From assembly GCA_947176615.1 (NCBI GenBank), contig CAMWRO010000097.1:1-9021 (forward strand): a DNA stretch of 9,021 nucleotides, read 5' to 3'. The notes beneath the pieces were generated by a model. It saw only the letters and a list, made by a program, of their open reading frames with translations. It made no database searches and was not told where the DNA came from. Both the position numbers and the translations under genes were made by a program. Origin of the DNA: an uncultured Porphyromonadaceae bacterium (GTDB lineage Bacteria; Bacteroidota; Bacteroidia; Bacteroidales; Muribaculaceae). This document shows positions 7,187-9,021 of this stretch, one piece after another (position 1 is the first letter of the stretch; each line of letters starts with the position of its first letter).

Positions 7187-8078
7187 TGTTTCGGGCAATA
7201 GCGTTAACAACAGTCATCATGCTGTTTTCCCAATCATAGTCGAGAGGGTTGATGTCGACCTCGGTCGCGCCGATTTCGTCGTTGATTGCGCTGACTTGTC
7301 GGCTGTCAAAATCTTTTTGGAAGAAAAACACCCGGGCATTATGGTTGCGGGCCTCGTCGATGGTCGAGCGCAGGGTGTTGACCGAGATTTCCTTGTTTTC
7401 AGTCTCTCCGAGAGCAATCTGCTCCATGCCATAGTCGCGGGCAAAATAGCTCAGTGACGGATGCCACACGAGGAATGCCTCGCCGCGATGTGGCGTCATC
7501 AGCGAGTCGGCGAGATGGTCGAGCGAGTCGAGACGTGTGGCGAATCGGTCGAAATTTTTGCGGTAGGCTTTTTCGTTTTTGGGGTCAACGCTGATCATCG
7601 CGTCAAGCATGTTGGCGGCTATCACGCGTGCGTTTTTGAACGAGGTCCATGTGTGCGGGTCGGGAATGTCATCACTTTTCTCGGCTCCGTGGTGATGGGT
7701 GCCGGTGATAAGTTGGATGCCTTCTGATGTGTTGAAGATGGCAAGGCCGGGGTTGGACTCGCTCACTTTGTCGAGAATCGCGTCCTCGAAACCGATGTTT
7801 CCCATTCTCAGATAGGCAAGCGACTTTTCGAGATTCATGAGATGGGTCACTGTCGGGTCATAATTTTCGGGATTGCCCCCGTTGCCCAACAGGCATCTCA
7901 CGTCGATGCGGTCGCCGGTAATCTGTTCAAGAATATATTTCTGCGGCTCGATGCTCACTGTGACGATGGGTCGTTCATGGCCTCGCGAGCTACAGGCTGT
8001 CATGACGGCAATCCCGGTCAGAGCGAGAGCCATGACCGACAGCAGAAATGTGAAATATTTTGTATAGCGGATATGCAT
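7173..8078 (-). CDS. Zinc/metal ABC transporter substrate-binding lipoprotein, ZnuA-like
   Basis: A 301-residue cluster A-I metal-binding protein that delivers zinc or a similar metal to an ABC importer. ATG 8078 is chosen because it gives a clean lipoprotein signal: a few basic residues, a hydrophobic run and a lipobox ending VMTAC with C29 as lipidation site. An open frame extends 16 codons further upstream to 8126, but these lie across the predicted transcription start. Metal-site candidates are H142 (DPHTW), H206 (VWHPSLSYFARDYG) and an acidic residue near the end (D275 in VDINPL). The position of the first ZnuA histidine reads NPENYDPT (69-76), with no His. A short His-rich loop (THHHGAEKSDD, from 127) precedes H142. 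ZnuC follows with a 14-base overlap. Zinc is the first guess; manganese or iron remain possible. Confidence 0.88.
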   Translation of the reverse strand: MHIRYTKYFTFLLSVMALALTGIAVMTACSSRGHERPIVTVSIEPQKYILEQITGDRIDVRCLLGNGGNPENYDPTVTHLMNLEKSLAYLRMGNIGFEDAILDKVSESNPGLAIFNTSEGIQLITGTHHHGAEKSDDIPDPHTWTSFKNARVIAANMLDAMISVDPKNEKAYRKNFDRFATRLDSLDHLADSLMTPHRGEAFLVWHPSLSYFARDYGMEQIALGETENKEISVNTLRSTIDEARNHNARVFFFQKDFDSRQVSAINDEIGATEVDINPLDYDWENSMMTVVNAIARNNGQH

Positions 8079-8113
8079 TATGATTGAAAAAAATGTAAGG
8101 CAAGTTATTTTTG

Positions 8114-8147
8114 CAAATATAAGCATTTTTTAGCAATTAGTCGCAAA
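8114..8147 (-). promoter_or_regulatory. Bacteroidetes-type promoter for the znuA-znuC pair
   Basis: Read on the - strand, TATATTTG (8121 to 8114) matches the -7 consensus TAnnTTTG exactly. A TTTG (8147 to 8144) lies upstream at 22 bases, slightly longer than the usual 19-21. Transcription would begin near 8107, leaving a leader of about 30 bases before ATG 8078. An 8-bp palindrome TTTGCAAA (8110-8117) overlaps the -7 element. No clear Zur-type dyad could be recognised by eye. Confidence 0.6.
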
Positions 8148-8211
8148 GATTCTTCCATTACCCTATTTTTAATGATAAAAACGCCATTTTCACCATCCGC
8201 GGTTCACTGTG

Positions 8212-8251
8212 AAAACAGCAGCCGCCCGGACCTCGACGGTCAGGGCGGCTG
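8212..8251 (-). terminator. Intrinsic terminator of the right-hand repeat-protein gene
   Basis: On the - strand, CAGCCGCCC (8251 to 8243) pairs with GGGCGGCTG (8227 to 8219), a 9-bp GC-rich stem. After one mismatch it continues as GACC/GGTC around a 5-base loop. The stem is followed by CTGTTTTC, giving a short U-tract at 8215 to 8212. It lies about 55 bases beyond the TAA of the gene at 8305 and upstream of the znuA promoter, so it insulates the metal transporter pair from that gene. Confidence 0.8.
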
Positions 8252-8304
8252 GTCAAACCAATAAAGATTATTTAATGTCCGTTATGATTAGCTTGGCTTT
8301 TGGT

Positions 8305-9021
8305 TTATCGTATTGCGACCTTGTTGCGTGCGACGATGTAAATGCCGGGTGCGAGATAGTCGACAGTGTTGACACCGGCAACGACATTTACGCGGCTGAC
8401 GATGCGTCCGTCGATGCCGTAGACATCGACCACACCGGCCGCGGGGGCATTGATGACGAGGATAGAGCCGTTGGCGTGCGCTGTGACGGTTTCAACAGCG
8501 GCACCGATTTCGGCGATGGCGCTTTCGACCTCTTTCACAATGTTGAGTCCTGTTTCACCTGCAGCGAGTTTGAATCCGGGTGTGCCTACGGCAAATTTGC
8601 TCGGATCGGTGCAGAGGCTTACAAGTTCGGCACCTGCTTCGAGGTCTCGGTTTTCGTCGACATAGATTGTGATGGGGGAGGCATTGGTCACATCGATGGC
8701 GTTGATGTGGAGGGTCTTTTCAACATACAGGCTGAACGAGTTGTCGCCTGTGAGGGTGACATTGTTGGTCCCGACAAAGATTTCACCGCGACCGTCATTT
8801 ACGGTCGACGAGCTTACCGATACATTCTCAAGGTTGGCGCGGCCGCCGTTTTTAACGCTCACGATGCCCTGATTGTTGTTGGAGTTGAAGTTGACAAGCT
8901 CGACATCGCGCAGATTGATAGTGCCGTTGCCGCTTGCTTCAAATGAAACGCCGGTCTCGATGTCGGCATTGTCGACAGTGATTCCTTCAAGAGTGAGTAC
9001 GCCGGTGACAGTCTCGCCGTT
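8305..9021 (-). CDS. Secreted repeat (beta-helix-like) protein with C-terminal sorting-type domain (5' end missing)
   Basis: The last 238 residues of a larger protein; the frame stays open to the right edge, and the GTG at 8862 is an internal valine rather than a start. The first ~130 visible residues form short repeating beta-strand units of the type LTLEGITVDNADIE, INLRDVELVNFNS and ANLENVSVSSSTVN, then VTLTGDNSF, with regularly spaced hydrophobic positions and many Asn residues. This is the look of a right-handed parallel beta-helix. The final ~60 residues (GSILVINAPAAGVVDVYGID through APGIYIVARNKVAIR) resemble the C-terminal beta domain of Bacteroidetes surface proteins (type IX secretion sorting domain or a related Por-type domain). 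A surface or secreted location is therefore likely. No catalytic motif is visible, so no enzymatic function is proposed; adhesin or glycan-active roles are both possible. Confidence 0.72.
   Translation of the reverse strand, partial: NGETVTGVLTLEGITVDNADIETGVSFEASGNGTINLRDVELVNFNSNNNQGIVSVKNGGRANLENVSVSSSTVNDGRGEIFVGTNNVTLTGDNSFSLYVEKTLHINAIDVTNASPITIYVDENRDLEAGAELVSLCTDPSKFAVGTPGFKLAAGETGLNIVKEVESAIAEIGAAVETVTAHANGSILVINAPAAGVVDVYGIDGRIVSRVNVVAGVNTVDYLAPGIYIVARNKVAIR

Noticed and set aside
8110..8117. TTTGCAAA palindrome as a zinc-regulator operator
   Set aside because: Only 8 bases and partly formed by the -7 element itself; no wider dyad symmetry is seen.
8209..8946. Open frame of 245 codons on the + strand opposite the repeat protein
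   Set aside because: It runs through the terminator and opposite the secreted protein gene; its Asp/Val/Gly-rich translation looks like the antisense of a repetitive beta protein.

Overview
The window looks like chromosomal core-type DNA from a Bacteroidales gut bacterium, most likely a Muribaculaceae-type genome. Three things suggest this: promoters of the Bacteroidetes TAnnTTTG type, start codons with no clear Shine-Dalgarno sequence, and the gene run rplY-pth-S4-domain protein, which I recall as typical of Bacteroidales. Base composition is moderate, near 50% GC. The species assignment is inference.

Layout on the + strand: (1) the 3' part of a Wzx-type polysaccharide flippase enters from the left edge. 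(2) It is followed by a secreted GH31 alpha-glycosidase with its nucleophile and acid/base residues visible. (3) After a promoter and an untranslated leader comes a translation-related cluster: rplY (ribosomal protein L25/Ctc), pth (peptidyl-tRNA hydrolase) and an Hsp15-type S4 RNA-binding protein. A long perfect inverted repeat separates rplY from pth. (4) The run ends with a BadF/BcrA-type sugar kinase resembling GlcNAc kinases.

Layout on the - strand, converging on the kinase gene with only 4 bases between the stop codons: a znuA-znuC-like pair (lipoprotein metal-binding protein and ABC ATPase, overlapping by 14 bases) read from its own promoter. No membrane permease gene lies beside the pair. 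To the right, beyond a good intrinsic terminator, is the C-terminal end of a secreted repeat (probable beta-helix) protein with a type IX-like C-terminal domain. It runs off the right edge.

How the genes fit together: the rplY-pth-hslR run serves ribosome function and rescue of stalled peptidyl-tRNA. The znuAC pair serves uptake of zinc or a similar metal, probably with a permease encoded elsewhere. The flippase, GH31 enzyme, sugar kinase and repeat protein are envelope or carbohydrate functions with no obvious shared pathway. I see no rRNA or tRNA gene, CRISPR array, insertion sequence, integrase, phage gene or defence system. The window reads as ordinary housekeeping sequence with a few regulatory and domain-level oddities, and I found no convincing undescribed system.
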